NCBI GenBank assembly: GCA_964016985.1
Contig: OZ024821.1
Span: 126,072,075 to 126,136,074, forward strand
Source: Anodontia alba
Taxonomy: Eukaryota; Mollusca; Bivalvia; Lucinida; Lucinidae
Direction of reading: 5' to 3'
DNA: 64,000 bases
In this document: in pieces, positions 1-11,344 of the stretch
Layout: every line of letters begins with the position of its first letter
Position numbering within the stretch: the first letter of the stretch is position 1
Notes under the pieces: model-generated
What the model was told of the DNA's origin: nothing
The model's database searches: none
Seen by the model: only the letters and a program-made list of their open reading frames with translations
Program-made: the position numbers and the translations under genes

Positions 1-360
1 TATAAATGAAAAAAAAAAAAGTAAACAAAAAGTTACAAACATACTTATATATTGGCCTAGTAGCTAGGCTAGCAGTGCTCTTGTTCACATTTGTTCACAT
101 ATATATATGTATCTTAATCTGTTGGCTAAATGCAGCTAATCACTCATTAGATATGCACACACGCGTGCACACATGCCTCTTAACTGATTCCTCTGCTCAT
201 CTCAATGCACAGTGAAAGAACTATATGATATAACATAACAAAGGGTCAGTAGGACTCCTCACTCATTTGTAGTAATAAACAGACTCAGAGACTGACTCAG
301 TTTCAAATGATGGATATTTATGGAGGTTTAGTCCCAGTGCAGTAACTGCCAGTTTCACAT
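1..360. other. Unique A+T-rich stretch
   Basis: No gene or recognised repeat. It holds short A runs, a short (AT) run near 100-110 and a (CA/CG) patch near 155-172. The short open frame starting near position 6 has an oligo-lysine start and no sign of coding use. Confidence 0.5.
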
Positions 361-532
361 CAGGCAGATCGATGTTTTTGAAGGCTATTTTGCATCAGCT
401 TTTTACATAAAATTTGTTTTTTTACTTTAACCTTGGCTTTTCATATCAGGCAGATCGATGTTTTTGAAGGCTATTTTGCATCAGCTCTTTACATAAAATT
501 TGTTTTTTTACTTTAACCTTGGCTGCAGTCAG
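361..532. repeat. 86-bp tandem duplication, two units
   Basis: Units 361-446 and 447-532 both begin CAGGCAGATCGATGTTTTTG and run in parallel through a T-rich stretch to CCTTGGCT. The only clear difference is TTTTTAC versus TCTTTAC in the middle. Near-identity points to a recent duplication. No coding content. Confidence 0.9.
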
Positions 533-719
533 TCATATTCAACCATTACTTGCAGTGGGCTGGTTTCGCATGAAGGAACACTAAGAAGCAATTTTAAGTG
601 AATTATATCTCAGTAGTAGGATGGCAAGGGACTCTCTAGTTAAAGTTGTAATCTGAAGGACAGTGCACATTATTAACACTATCCCTGCCAATAATGTTAA
701 TGGAGCATTTGTTCAGGCC

Positions 720-805
720 TAGAAAATTTGTTGCCCCCAAGCAGGGATTGACCCCGAGACCATTTAAGTGCCAGAGTCCTGTGGCACTGCATTGTGCTAC
801 CACCC
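720..805 (-). mobile_element. tRNA-derived SINE head (fragment)
   Basis: Read on the minus strand, GGTGGTAGCACAATGCAGTG resembles a tRNA A box region and CGGGGTCAATCCC a B box, with spacing fit for a tRNA with a long variable arm. The acceptor stem is not convincing, so a SINE head or tRNA pseudogene is more likely than a working tRNA gene. Confidence 0.4.
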
Positions 806-1036
806 ATATAATGATTATTGATATAATTACTTATTTTTCGTAGAAAATAAGTTCTGACATTTCATTCAAACTATCCTTGAAGTTAAAAAAAAAAAAAATA
901 AATAAATATGTTTAAATGCAGTCTGCTTTTATAGCTACAGTACTGCTCGGAAGTTTTACATCACATCTATAGATTTTATTATTGTTCTGTAATAAACATA
1001 AAGTTTTTGACAAACGTTGTGTTTGTCATAACTTTT

Positions 1037-1655
1037 TACTAGTACCAAGTGGCATATAAGAAGAGGGCTACCAAGTCTCTCAGTAACCAAGTTTAAGAGA
1101 CCAGCTGGTTAGTGAGAATATCTTCTGAAGCCTGTTCATTGGTTTTTAAGGTAACAGTAAAATGCTGTGAAAGTAGCTATCTGCAATGATTTGTTTTCAG
1201 AAGAAATATTAATCTGTCATTCAAGGCTATTATATACTTTTGGGCCCCTATCAGTTACATGCATGCACTAAACGGTACCTTTTGCCCTTTTTCAATACAT
1301 GTCATGCTTTGATCAGCCTGTTTATGCAAACTGATACATGTAATTCAGTTTGATGAATTTTATGTCTCTGCTTGGAGACAGTAATATCGCCTTGAATGAT
1401 CTTTTGATGGTCACAGTTTGGTCATACATGGTGGAAAAATTCCTTTTCACGCAAATCAACTCTTTTTCACTAGCATCACCTTTGTGCATCTGGCAATTAT
1501 CATGAGCATAACAGAATGACATTAATTGTTTATTTATGATTAGGGTGCTGCTAGCTGGCAGACAAAATTTTAACCAATCAGAACAGGGGCATCACTAACC
1601 TTCTGACTTTACTTCATAGCCCTCTTTTTATATGCCACTTGCTGGTACTCATCCC
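1037..1655. mobile_element. Foldback (long inverted-repeat) element
   Basis: The left end (from about 1037, AGTACCAAGTGGCATATAAG) is repeated inverted at the right end (to about 1655). Matching continues inward: GGTTAGTGA and CCTGTTC...ATTGGTT near 1108-1145 pair with 1575-1605. Such long imperfect inverted ends around a ~0.6-kb body fit a non-autonomous foldback element. No protein is encoded and no clear target duplication was found. Confidence 0.6.
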
Positions 1656-3780
1656 ACAAATTCACCAAGTGCTAAATGGATTGAACAGCCACAAATGTTT
1701 AGTCAGTGCTCAGTGGCTACTTGAATGGAATCATCCCCAGAAGCTTTAAAGTTCAGAGATTTTTGACTTCGATATGGAAGGCGGAAACTGTCAAAAGTGA
1801 ATTTGAAATGAACTAAAGCAGGAAATAAAATAAAGAAATACCACAAACAAAACAATCATGATGTGAAGTCAAACAATACTTTGAGAGACAAAGCGTCACT
1901 TTGCCAAATGAAGCAAAGCTTTTTTTTCTTAAATAACATAAGTTGGTATAACATAAATAGTACAAATGGAAAATCTAACGAAATACCAAAACAGTCTACT
2001 AGTGTTGTTCCGATGATCGATTTTAATTGAAAATCATTCATTCGTCAACAACTAATTGATAATCAGAAGCAATATTCTGAACCGATTATAAATGGAAAAA
2101 AATCTATAACAAGATTTTCAATTTTACTTTACAAATAAAATTTTTGTGTTTTTTTTTTTAGTTACAAAATTATGCTTATACACGCCTACCAAACGAATGA
2201 ATGCATAACCACCAGTTAAGAACGTGAAACAATTAGATCGACATCCGGTTAGGGATAAGATTACTCAAAAAGGTAAACAAATTTTGCATTTTCTGTGTTT
2301 CATGAGCGATATAAATGTTTTGAGGAAATTATTTAAAAAACGGGGAATTACATTCAACTGCCCATTGATATTGGCGTCTATGGAGTAAATCTCAGACACC
2401 TACTTCACACATATTGGCTGAATTATTTTTTGTGCTGAAGGTGTACCGAAAGGCATAGAAAACACGAGGTATTTCATGGTGTTTTTGTCCTTTATTTAAT
2501 TGTGCGCTTTTAAAGCTAGAAGTTATACATATCATCACGCACACACGATAGACACACGTGGTTATTTGTGTTATGGATATTTTGGTTGTTAATGCAGCAT
2601 TGTCGAAAAATCGCCACGGGAAGGGTCGAAAATGGCTGGTTAAACATAAGATCTATATAAATAATAACAAAACTTACAGCTATAAAGCGGGTCTGATTTC
2701 ACCACGTCTCCAGGAACACGTAAAGCTTGTTCTAAGGAACCATTTTTAGCCAACCTGATAAGCAGTACACTGTTGATTCAGAAATAACATAGTATTTAAT
2801 GTAAACATCTTCAATCTCCAGAATCATAGTGTATAATGACTTTGTGTTTTCACACCAATTCAGTGGCCCTGCAATTGTCTGAAATGAAATTTAACAGGTT
2901 TGGATTTTTTTTTTTTTTTTTTTTCTGCGAAGAAGTGTTGATCTGCCTATTTTTGCTGGTTAAGCATTAGATTGTCTGGTTAAGAATTTGATGAACAAAG
3001 GAGAAAAACACACCGTTTGTCCCCTTTGTAAATGCCAGCGATTTACTACAATAACAGTTGGTCTACCTATGATTTGTAAGTTGTCCTGAAATCATCAGAT
3101 GCAGAAAGTCATGGTGAAAAAAAAAAAAGGTTTTCTGGTCGAAATACTGGATTTCAAGCTTATTTGACCAAATGGAGCATCAGTTCATATATCAGAGGTC
3201 ATTATTTGCTTCTGTAGAAAACAAAAAGGCCAGTTTGCGTGTTCATAATGGCGCATAACCTTATATCATTTTTTGCTATGGTTAAGTATTGGAGAACCCG
3301 GCTAAGCATTAGAAACTCGATGAACCTGTAGAAATGCAGCAAAGTGAAGTAAAAATGATAATATAATTGCAAGATCATAGCGTGCCTGTTTGACAAGTAT
3401 AGCTTGTTCTGACATTTTGGCATGTGATGAAGATGCTAGATTTGAGGTCCACAGGTTGCTGGTTCGATTGCCGGTCAAGGCAATCGACATAAATACTTTC
3501 TTAGCATGTCTAAGTCACTCCATACTACACTTGACAACAAATTATTTGTATCGCTGTTTGTAAAAGTGACGGTTTATTTAGCGTCAGATGTAGTAATTCT
3601 TTTGATCTGTGCATCCTATGATTATTTTGTACTGAGTGCAGGCTTACTATTAGTTGTTGCCTATTACAGTTAGTTGATGAGCTAGAAGCCTTTCAAGCAA
3701 AGTCAACAACTAATTAAGAAATGTTTTATCCATTATGTCCACTGAGAGTTTGCTTTGGGTTCCCGCAATTGCAATGTTGT
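1656..3780. other. No recognised gene
   Basis: A+T-rich sequence with homopolymer runs. Near 1998-2075 and 3643-3712 there are related CAACAACTAATT / ATTAGTTGTTG words in opposite orientation, perhaps scraps of an old DNA transposon. At 3460-3480 GGTTCGATTGCCGGTC looks like a SINE B box. A 63-codon frame at 2558-2749 shows no supporting feature. Confidence 0.4.
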
Positions 3781-3789
3781 AATTCACTG

Positions 3790-3960
3790 TTACATACATA
3801 TACATATGTCGTTTTTTTTGTTGTTGTTTTTTTTGTTTTTTTTTTTGTATTTAATCTATATTCGTCTTTCCAGATGTTTGTTGGAGAGCTGAACTAAGAT
3901 GGTATCTGCTCATTGTTTTTTTGTTGTTTTTTTTATTGTTTTTTTTGGTTTAGTTTATTT
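3790..3960. repeat. T/G low-complexity tract
   Basis: Repeated T5-10 runs broken by GTTGTTG. Simple low-complexity sequence, no further signal. Confidence 0.8.
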
Positions 3961-4064
3961 CACCTATTTAGTGATAGTATTCGTAATATGCTTTGAAACA
4001 CGTTAAATGTTCACCCCATCTAAAAACAAGATTGCACCCCACAAATACCTGGTGTACTCGCAAA

Positions 4065-4094
4065 CCCCCCCCCCCCCCCCCCCCCAAAAAAAAA
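4065..4094. repeat. Homopolymer C21 followed by A9
   Basis: Twenty-one C in a row (4065-4085) followed directly by nine A. The run length is likely to vary between individuals and to be error-prone in sequencing. Confidence 0.9.
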
Positions 4095-4335
4095 TTATAT
4101 GCTTAGCTTACCCCCAAATATTCCCAATGTTTACCTTCATTTCTGGTTTAGATTATTCACCTTTATACTAATAGTATTTATAATATGCTTTGAACAGTTT
4201 GTAACAGTAATTCTGTTTTACTATAATTGCACTAAACCGTTACACAGCAAAATATCATCATAAAACTGAGTGAAATAGCTTCTGATACGAGGGTCCTGCA
4301 AAAAGTTTTGTCACTGGGTTCGGATTACGTCAGTG

Positions 4336-4612
4336 CTACATTTTATCAAACATATTTTTTTTACAAACCTTCAATACTGAAACACATTTTTGTAACCTTT
4401 TTACCCAATCGCGAAAAGCAGATAAATAGTCTTCTTTTGGTATCTGTTGGAGACACTGATAAATAGCGCTGCCAAGAGAACTTCTAGGCGTATACTTATT
4501 TCCAGAAAGCGTTTTCTTAAGCCTTGGAAATAAAAAGAAGTCACAGGGTCTCAGGTCAGGTGAATAAGGTGGATGGTTTAAAACTTTCACCTTTTCAGAA
4601 GCAAAAAAAGAC
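4336..4612 (-). pseudogene. mariner transposase, C-terminal part
   Basis: Minus-strand translation gives FASEKVKVLNHPPYSPDL and then RPCDFFLFPRLKKTL. HPPYSPDLxPCD is the hallmark around the third catalytic aspartate of mariner transposases (D34D); the Asp is the D of PCD. Upstream of 4612 the frame runs into the inserted element, so the first ~40 codons of the long open frame here (4617-4722) are not transposase. The N-terminal remainder lies at 10556-11344. Confidence 0.88.
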
Positions 4613-4616
4613 TTAA

Positions 4617-5203
4617 GGTGGAAGACAACAAAACTCAATATTGGGGTTAGAGAAAAAAACTGTACATCAGTGGAAAATTCGATCTTTCTAAAGAACGTTT
4701 CTGCTTTCCGTTTGTACCCCATAATAAATTGTTTTTATAAGGTCACGAAATCGACATGGTTTTCGCGTTTTTGAGGTCATTATTTATCTGCCTAAAAGTA
4801 CATGTTTTTTGCAATAACTTTACATGGAATTGACATTTTGAATTTATTTTTACACAAAATGTTTGTAAGAACATGCCCTACGAATTGATATAAGTTGCGT
4901 TTTGCATATATGTTCAGAAAATAAGTTATCGCCAGAAAAGTAAATTCTGGAAAAAATATGAATTCCTACCTTAATCACATTTAAAGGTAAATTGCTCGAA
5001 ATCTAGTCGAAGACGATATTATTTTTTTTAATTATTTTTAAGCCAATTCAATTCTGAAGATATTTATAAATAAAAAATGGTAGGTTGCCGAACTAATTTT
5101 TTCATAAAGAGATATTTTATAACCCCACCCCCTGACGTGCTAACGTCCATTTTACGTCGGTTTCACGGTTGACATTAACGTTATATATAGTAGCTCTCAT
5201 TAT
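4617..5203 (+). repeat. Left long terminal inverted repeat
   Basis: The outermost ~38 bp match the right end with one or two differences. Similarity continues to about 5203 (GTAGCTCTCATTAT). It is A+T-rich with some CpG (GACGTGCTAACGTCC). The two arms have diverged by scattered substitutions and small indels, so the insertion is not very recent. Confidence 0.85.
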
Positions 5204-5274
5204 TCCGTTAATGAGACGCTACGTATACGACACAATGTTGTACAAAATTGTGTACAGTTGCAAAATTACAATTT

Positions 5275-5499
5275 CTAAAAAAAAAAAAAAAGTAGACTTA
5301 GACCTTCGGGCAGGCTAATGAGGACCTTCATTGTCCGCTTGTAGAAGCAATGGTTATTGTATATTAATGTATATATAACATGAGTCACAGCCAGTACTCC
5401 TAGAGCCTTAACAAACCAAATATCTTTCCACCAGTCTAGAAACTTAGGGTTATCCATAGCGCTTGTTTTGTGATAGTAAGTCATAACACTTACCTTTTT
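5275..5499 (-). other. Open minus-strand stretch, origin unknown
   Basis: The minus strand is open for about 75 codons (for example NPKFLDWWKDIWFVKALG) and ends against an A run. It lies inside the TTAA element, just inside the left inverted repeat. It could be a relic of an element protein or chance. No family is recognised. Confidence 0.15.
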
Positions 5500-6440
5500 A
5501 TGCCCCGCCACCAAAAAAGTGGCGGGGTATTATGTTATACCCTCTGAAATTTTGAGTGTCCGTCCCTCCGTCTGTCAGCGCCCCCACCATTCGTCTGCCC
5601 GCAACTCCTCCTACAGTTTTAGGCCAGTCCTTTTCAAACTTTACAGGCCCTTTTAGGATGGTCTGAAGATATGCATATTGTTTTTTCAGAATCCTGAAAT
5701 TATTTTTTATCACATTTTTTTCATTTTTAACTTAGACTTTTTTCGAGCCCTAATACTACAGAAGTGTATAGGGAGTATGTACCTTCTGCCCGCAACTCCT
5801 CCTACAGTTTTAGGCCAATCCTTTTCAAACTTTACAGGCGCTTTTAGGATGGTCTGAAGATATGCATACTGTTTTTTCAGAATCCTGAAATTATTTTTCC
5901 GAGCCCTAATACTACAGGAATGTATAGGGAGTATGTACCTTGTACGCGCAACTCCTCCTACAGTTTTAGGCTAATCCTTTTGAAACTTTACAGGCGCTTT
6001 TAGGATGGTCTGAAGATATGCATATTGTTTTTTCAGAATCCTGAAGTTATTTTTTATTACATTTCTTGCATTTTTAACTTAGACTTTTTTCGAGCCCTAA
6101 TACTACAGAAATATATAGGGAGTATGTACCTTGTACGCGTAACTCCTACATTTTCAGGCTGATCCTTTTGAAACTTTACACACGCTTTTAAGATGGTCTG
6201 AAGATATGCATATTATTTTTTTCAGATTCCTGAAATTATTTTTTATCACTTTTTATTGCATTTTTAACTTAGACTTTTTGGTGTTTGTTTTTTTTTTGTT
6301 TTTTTTTTTTGGAGTTATGAAATAACTGTTTATTGCTTCTGTTCATGTTTAACTTAGATTGTTTTCAGCCCTTATACTACAGAAGTGCATAGGGAATATG
6401 TCCCTGTGTGGCGGGGCATGGTGCATGGCTTGCAGTTTTA
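5500..6440 (+). mobile_element. Family D hairpin-ended tandem-core repeat
   Basis: It starts with a perfect hairpin, ATGCCCCGCCAC paired with GTGGCGGGGTAT, followed by GTCCGTCCCTCCGTCTGTC. About four core units follow, each starting near CCGCAACTCCTCCTACAG (5605, 5789, 5944, about 6140) and spaced roughly 155-190 bp. It ends with GGCGGGGCATGGTGCATGG, an inverted match to the start. No protein. It is nested in the TTAA element. Confidence 0.8.
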
Positions 6441-8303
6441 TTTTCAATTCAGCTGGACACCACCACAAAATACACAAAAATAACAACTGAGCCTGTCCAC
6501 AACATACAAACAATTTGTCTGTGTGCCTAGTGAAGACTGATCAAACTGAGCATCCTGATAGTCTGATCTCTCTTTGCTGTGTGCAATGGGTACTAAGGGC
6601 CAAACTTGATTTCATGCAGACATTGAAGATGTTGATCAGTCTGGGCGGATGCCCAGGTTGATCTGAGTCTTAGGCTGGGTGCCCGTGAAATTATTGGTTC
6701 TGTCAAGCGGTGGCTCAATTCATTTCATGATATACATCAAACTTTTTTATCGAACAAACATAATTTTTTAAAAAATCTAAATCTTGAAATGTGGCGAGAA
6801 TCCATATAATCATTTGATCAATTAGTGGATTTTTTCCCTAGTAACGGGACAACCTGCCTATAAGACTAACTGACCGCGCCTGAAATGACTTACATGTAAA
6901 TTATACTGAAGGGCCTTAAAACCTAATTACAAGCAAACAATATATAAGTAATCATACTTATCTCTTTGTTTTCAATACTCTGAAGGCATCGAACTAAAAT
7001 TTATTATATTGAATGCAGGCCAATATAGTACTGTGTTGAAATATCTTTTCATTTAGTATCATACAGTGACAGTTATTGAATTAACTCTTTGTTTTGATAC
7101 AACCATTTAGCTCTAATATTCAAGTGTATTATAATGTGTCACTGCCCTGTGATCCAGCACCGATATGTGACTATGTTTCCTGGCTACGTTAAAAATCTGC
7201 GTGATTGAACGAGTGACCGGGCACTATTTTATGACATTCTACACTAGTTGTAAATTAAAAAAAAAATGAATATGAGGTATTCTGTCCAACAACGCATTGT
7301 GTCAAATCTGCAGATTGATTGAGTGACTGATTCAGCACTGCCTATGTGACTCATTTGCCTGGCAGCGTTAAAACATCTGCTTGATTGATTGATTGACCCA
7401 GCACTATTTTATGACATTCCATATTATAATACATTTTGTAGTAGTATGAATATGAAGTATTCTATCCAACCGACACCTTGGGTCATATGCAGACGAGACA
7501 TTTCTAACAGAGGTAATTTTGATAGAAAGAAAGTCACAGGAGCCTTACTTTTGTTTCAAACTGATTTTTCCAGACTGTTGTTTCGATAATTATATGGTCT
7601 GTAAAATTAAAGCACTATTAAAATGATAACATTTTTACCTCTATTGACCTAACTCAGCTACTTGGCCTGGTTAGAAATCTACTTACTTACACAATGTTTT
7701 CATAATACTTTATTGCAAAGTCCTCGAAAGCATTTTATAGCATACTAAGGGCAGCTTAATTTTATTTGGAAATATTATTTTCAGACGACAAAAAGGTAGT
7801 TATTTCAAAATTTGCTCCATTACGAACCTTTAAGGTCTCTTCCGAAAGGCTGGAGAAGCCCGTGATGGAACTCATGATCCCTAATATACAAGGCGATTAG
7901 CTTACCAACTACACCACGAAGATCTTTAGGCCCTCTTTGACCAAGTTTTTTTTTTTTTTTTTTTTTTTTTGTCAGTGAGACAAATTTCTGCCACTAAAGG
8001 ACAATGCATGTGGAGCAGAGCTACATTGTCTACTAGGCGAACACACTCCATTTTGAAATGCATTATTTATGTCATATTATCATCGACTCTGAATGAAATC
8101 CCGTACATTTTACGGTAAATACTGGCAACTGGTTACAAGTTCAGTTACTGTAAATTTCGCGGCACCTGTAGATTATTCACAGGATTAATCACGCATTGCA
8201 GGGCAGAGTATGGCAAATCAGGTGACGTAGAACATGGTAGTTGTGTGAGCTACCTCACCGTATCTGAAGCTTACCAATCTTTACCCCATCCTCAAGGTAT
8301 TTC
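6441..8303. other. Interior of TTAA element, no gene
   Basis: There is a SINE-like tail at about 6860-6930 (ACTGACCGCGCC ... GGGCCTTAAAACC ... ACAAGCAAAC). Two related stretches near 7190-7260 and 7300-7440 (GATTGATTGAGTGAC ... GCACTATTTTATGACATTC) form a degenerate direct repeat. A poly-T run lies near 7948-7970. No coding sequence is supported. Confidence 0.5.
7828..7916 (-). mobile_element. tRNA-like sequence (SINE head or tRNA pseudogene)
   Basis: On the minus strand TGGTGTAGTTGGTAAGC matches a tRNA A box and D loop. A degraded B box (ATGAGTTCCATCACG) follows at tRNA spacing. The T arm does not pair well, so this is not called a functional tRNA. Confidence 0.35.
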
Positions 8304-8590
8304 GGCCTCGGTGGCTCACTTGGATGCGCGTCTGACTGGTGATTAGGCGGTTGCAGTTCGAACCCTGCTGGGTCGGCAACACTCTTTCGTGGAGATTGAT
8401 CATGAAATATTTTCTACTGTCATTCTCTCCATTCCACAGTTGCCATTCTCTGGCGAAAGAATGTGCATCCTACCGGTTAATTGTTCAGAGGACTAAGCTT
8501 GCCCAGTAAAAGTGTGGTTTAGTGAACTGACCGCGCTCGTCATTACAACATTGGGTTGACTGGCCCTTAAAACCGCAACACAAGCAAATA
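8304..8590 (+). mobile_element. tRNA-derived SINE (copy 1)
   Basis: The head GGCCTCGGTGGCTCACTTGG carries an A box and GCAGTTCGAACCC a B box, as in RNA polymerase III promoters. The body includes TGGAGATTGAT...TTCTACTGTCATTCTCTCC and the tail ends TTGACTGGCCCTTAAAACCG, then CAACACAAGCAAATAAA. Copies of the same family are at 12440-12725 (headless) and 49184-49460 (with clear target duplication). Confidence 0.8.
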
Positions 8591-8738
8591 AAACGTGGTA
8601 ATTCCTTCAAAAAATCTACCGGCGCCCGTAAAAGTTGCGGTTAATGCGCTGGCAGCCAGTATCTGTTGCCAGTAGTTAAAATGAACTTTCTTTTTTTCTT
8701 TTTTTTTTTTACAGTGTACAATGAATATAGACTCTTAC

Positions 8739-9095
8739 CCACAAATGGGATAGAAAAATATTTGAAATAAACGGCCAAAGTTGAGAATTGGAATGCTGAT
8801 ACTGTTCGTACCAAGAGCTGTCTTTATACTGACGGCATATGCTCCAGGCTTCTTGAAAATCGTCTTTTTCTTCAAAGTTCGAGACGTGACCAGTGGATTC
8901 AACTCTCCATATAAATACTTAAAAATAAATCGACTATACAATTCATAATACTGCTCCCCTATTATGTCTCTGAAATGCAACTCTTTTCCACATCCTGAAC
9001 ACCCTTGGTCGAACTGTCGACCGAAGTATTCTGTATCTATTACTCTTTGCCCTTTTATAGATGGCGCCTCTGTGGTATTTAATTTGTTTGATTCC
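8739..9095 (-). pseudogene. Possible Mutator-like transposase exon fragment
   Basis: The minus strand is open from about 9098 to 8739. It contains a CSGCGKELHFRDIIGEQYY segment and, ~45 residues on, GAYAVSIKTALG. From memory, Mutator-like transposase-domain proteins of invertebrates have C-x2-C, LHLRDIIGEQ-type and FDVNTKAALG-type segments in this order; this is a recalled resemblance, not a search result. The piece is bounded by an acceptor-like CTTAG (minus strand, at about 9096) and a strong donor GG|GTAAGAGT at 8738, so it may be one exon. No downstream catalytic part was found. Other reading: chance open frame. Confidence 0.4.
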
Positions 9096-9304
9096 CTAAG
9101 TTACTCAGCTGGTTCATTCTTTTCATTGACGTAAACCAACCTTTCACTCGTAAAATGGACTGTAGGTGACGTTTTGTCCGCCATATTGACGCTCTGTGAC
9201 ATCATGACATTTTACGTCAAAGGTCCATGACATTCTAACATACAGGATAAAGTCGCAAGGCGGCAATGGAAAGCAAGTTGAGTTGAAAGACTAGAGTTAT
9301 TGCT

Positions 9305-9375
9305 CAGTTGCGCAGTGGTTAATAGGTTGGACTATTATTCCGTTTGACAGGGTTCAATCCGCTGTTCACTCCACA
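9305..9375 (+). mobile_element. tRNA-like sequence
   Basis: TTGCGCAGTGGTTAATAGG resembles an A box and CAGGGTTCAATCC a B box; the spacing fits a tRNA. The T stem has a mismatch and the acceptor stem is poor, so a tRNA pseudogene or SINE head is more likely than a gene. Confidence 0.35.
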
Positions 9376-9956
9376 AGCAAATTTTCTTTAGCGAAGTTCG
9401 CATGCCTTGCAATCCTTTTAATCATTTTTGTTGAAGCTGTGGCTTTTGATATTTAATATAAACTATATTAGGGACTAAAGGTTCACTATCATAACATCTC
9501 AGGATAATGCTAAAAACAACTGCACGGCATGTCACATATGACAGAAAACTTGCTCGTGTGAATATAGCCTTGTCAGTAAATTAAAACTGCAGTGGGCTAG
9601 GCTGCAAATATATTTAGCTAGTCAATAAACTCACAGCCGCATGAGCCATACATTTGGATAAAATGTAACGGAGAACATACATGTACACTGATTGGCGATT
9701 TTTAATGAAACTCTTGGGCATTTTAATATTTTTACACAGGCTGCAAGGGTTGATCAAATTTTTTTTTTTTTTTTTTTGGTTTGGTTTCTTTCTTTGGTTG
9801 CCTTGATTTTGACGGGCCTGATGGGACTAGAACTCAAGATTTTCTTTTCAGCATAACATGTATCTGTCCGGATTCTAAAACACACATTTGGGCAAATGAA
9901 ATCAGCGTTTTTTGATTTATTTGCCTTTCAAACTTTCTTTTATATTCCATAACACC

Positions 9957-10551
9957 ATAATGAGAGCTACCATATATTACCTTAACATGAACCGTGAAAC
10001 TGATGTAAAATTGACGTTAGCACGTTAGGGGGTAGGGTTATAAAATCTCATTTTCTGAAAAAATCAGTTTGGTGACATACTATTTATTATTTATAAATCT
10101 CTACCCAATTGAATTGGCTTGAAAATAATTAAAAAAAAATAATATTGTCTTCGAGCTAGATTTCGCGCAATTTAGCTTTAAATGTGAAAAAGGTAGGAAT
10201 TAATACTTTTTCCAGAATTCACTTTTCTGGCAATAACTTATTTTCTGAACATATATGCAAAACCCAACTTATATCTATTCGTAGGGAATGTTCTTACAAA
10301 CATTTTGGTGTAAAAATAAATTAAGAATATCAATTCCTTATAAAGTTATCGCAAAAAACATGTACTTTTATGCAGTTAAATAATGACGTCAAAAACGCGA
10401 AAACCATGTTGATTTGGTGACATTATTAAAAACAACAGATTTATTATGAGGTACAAACGGAAAGCAGAAACGTTCTTTAGAAAGACTGAATTTTCCACTG
10501 ATGTACAGTTTTTGTCTCTAACCCCAATTTTGAGTTTTGTTGTCTTCCACC
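9957..10551 (-). repeat. Right long terminal inverted repeat
   Basis: This is the inverted partner of 4617-5203. It begins inside at ATAATGAGAGCTACC and ends GTTGTCTTCCACC next to the TTAA at 10552-10555. The long open minus-strand frames crossing 10376-10588 read from the transposase into this repeat and are not a gene. Confidence 0.85.
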
Positions 10552-10555
10552 TTAA

Positions 10556-11344
10556 CAACCTCACACTTATGAGAGGAGGCGTTGTCATGTAAAAGGTGGA
10601 CTTCTGACCATCCTTTGCTTGGTTGTTTCTTATTGTAAAACTCTTTCACTTTCTTCAGTACAGAATTCTTGTAGAATCGGCCTGTGACTGTATGACCAGA
10701 TGGACAAGGCACTTGAACAACTGGCCCACTTGAATTAAAGAAAATTGCGTACAACATTTTTTTTTAACTTATGGTTCTCTTGGCAATACATGGGCGTTTT
10801 TGATCTTTTCACTTCCATTGCTTATTATCAGCCCTTCTTTGTGGCCCAAACATGTGCACCCAGGAATCATCACTTGTTAGCAAGTTAGAAATAACCCAAC
10901 TATTTTAGCCTATGTACGTTTTCAAAAGTTCCCGGGCACATTTAAGGCGTTGTGTCTTATGCTCCTCAGTGAGCAAGTGAGGTACCCACCTAGCGCAAAC
11001 CTTTCTTAGGTCCAAATGCTTTTTCAGAATTGACTGCACACTGCCTTCTGAAATGCCAGTACAATTAGCTATATCTTTGACAGACAATTGTGCACCCTGT
11101 TCGACCGCAATCTTTACAGCAGCGATGTTAGCCTTGGTAACAGAGGTTTTAGGCCTTCCAGGACGATATCAACTTCAACAGAAAATTTCCCAGCCTTAAA
11201 AGCTTTAACCCACCTAAAAACTGTGCACATTGAAATGGTCTGAGGTCCATTTATACCACACAGTTCATTAAATATCTGCTTTGAATCTATATTAAGCCTA
11301 ATGCGGCATTTAATATAGCTACGAATTTCAGTCTTCTGGTCCAT
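10556..11344 (-). pseudogene. mariner transposase, N-terminal and central part
   Basis: From the Met at 11344 the minus strand encodes an N-terminal helix-turn-helix region (MDQKTEIRSYIKCRIRLN, then CTVFRWVKAFKAGKFSVE). A frameshift follows near 11155, then the second HTH (LSVKDIANCTGISEGSVQS) and HLLTEEHKTQRLKCARELL. TSDDSWV holds the first catalytic Asp and LLHDNASSH (near 10570-10600) the second. In-frame stops occur near 10905, 10820 and 10770. Counted across the junction with 4612, the second and third Asp are separated by 34 residues, as in D34D mariners. The piece ends at the TTAA at 10552-10555. Confidence 0.88.

Larger units (their letters stand above)
4617..10551. mobile_element. 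5.9-kb TTAA-flanked element with long terminal inverted repeats
   Basis: TTAA lies at 4613-4616 and again at 10552-10555, and the mariner transposase reading continues exactly across these points, so TTAA is a target-site duplication. Both ends begin GGTGGAAGACAACAAAACTC, and inverted similarity continues for about 590 bp (4617-5203 versus 9957-10551). TTAA duplications are known for the piggyBac and Kolobok superfamilies. The interior has no intact transposase; it holds a family D repeat, a tRNA-type SINE, tRNA-like scraps and a possible Mutator-like transposase exon on the minus strand (8739-9095). Confidence 0.85.

Noticed and set aside
2558..2749. 63-codon plus-strand frame
   Set aside because: No similarity, no splice or promoter context, and composition like the surrounding A+T-rich DNA.
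1998..3712. hAT-like element suggested by TAGTGTTGTTCCGATGATCG
   Set aside because: No matching inverted end or 8-bp duplication could be found.
8739..9095. 3CxxC-type zinc finger protein
   Set aside because: The CSGCG segment first suggested this, but the following LHFRDIIGEQ and IKTALG segments fit a Mutator-like transposase better; kept only as that tentative call.
9305..9375. Functional tRNA gene
   Set aside because: Promoter boxes are present but the T stem and acceptor stem do not pair properly; the same holds for 720-805 and 7828-7916.
10376..10757. Overlapping minus-strand frames read as a novel small gene
   Set aside because: They are the mariner transposase running across the TTAA junction into the inverted repeat of the inserted element.
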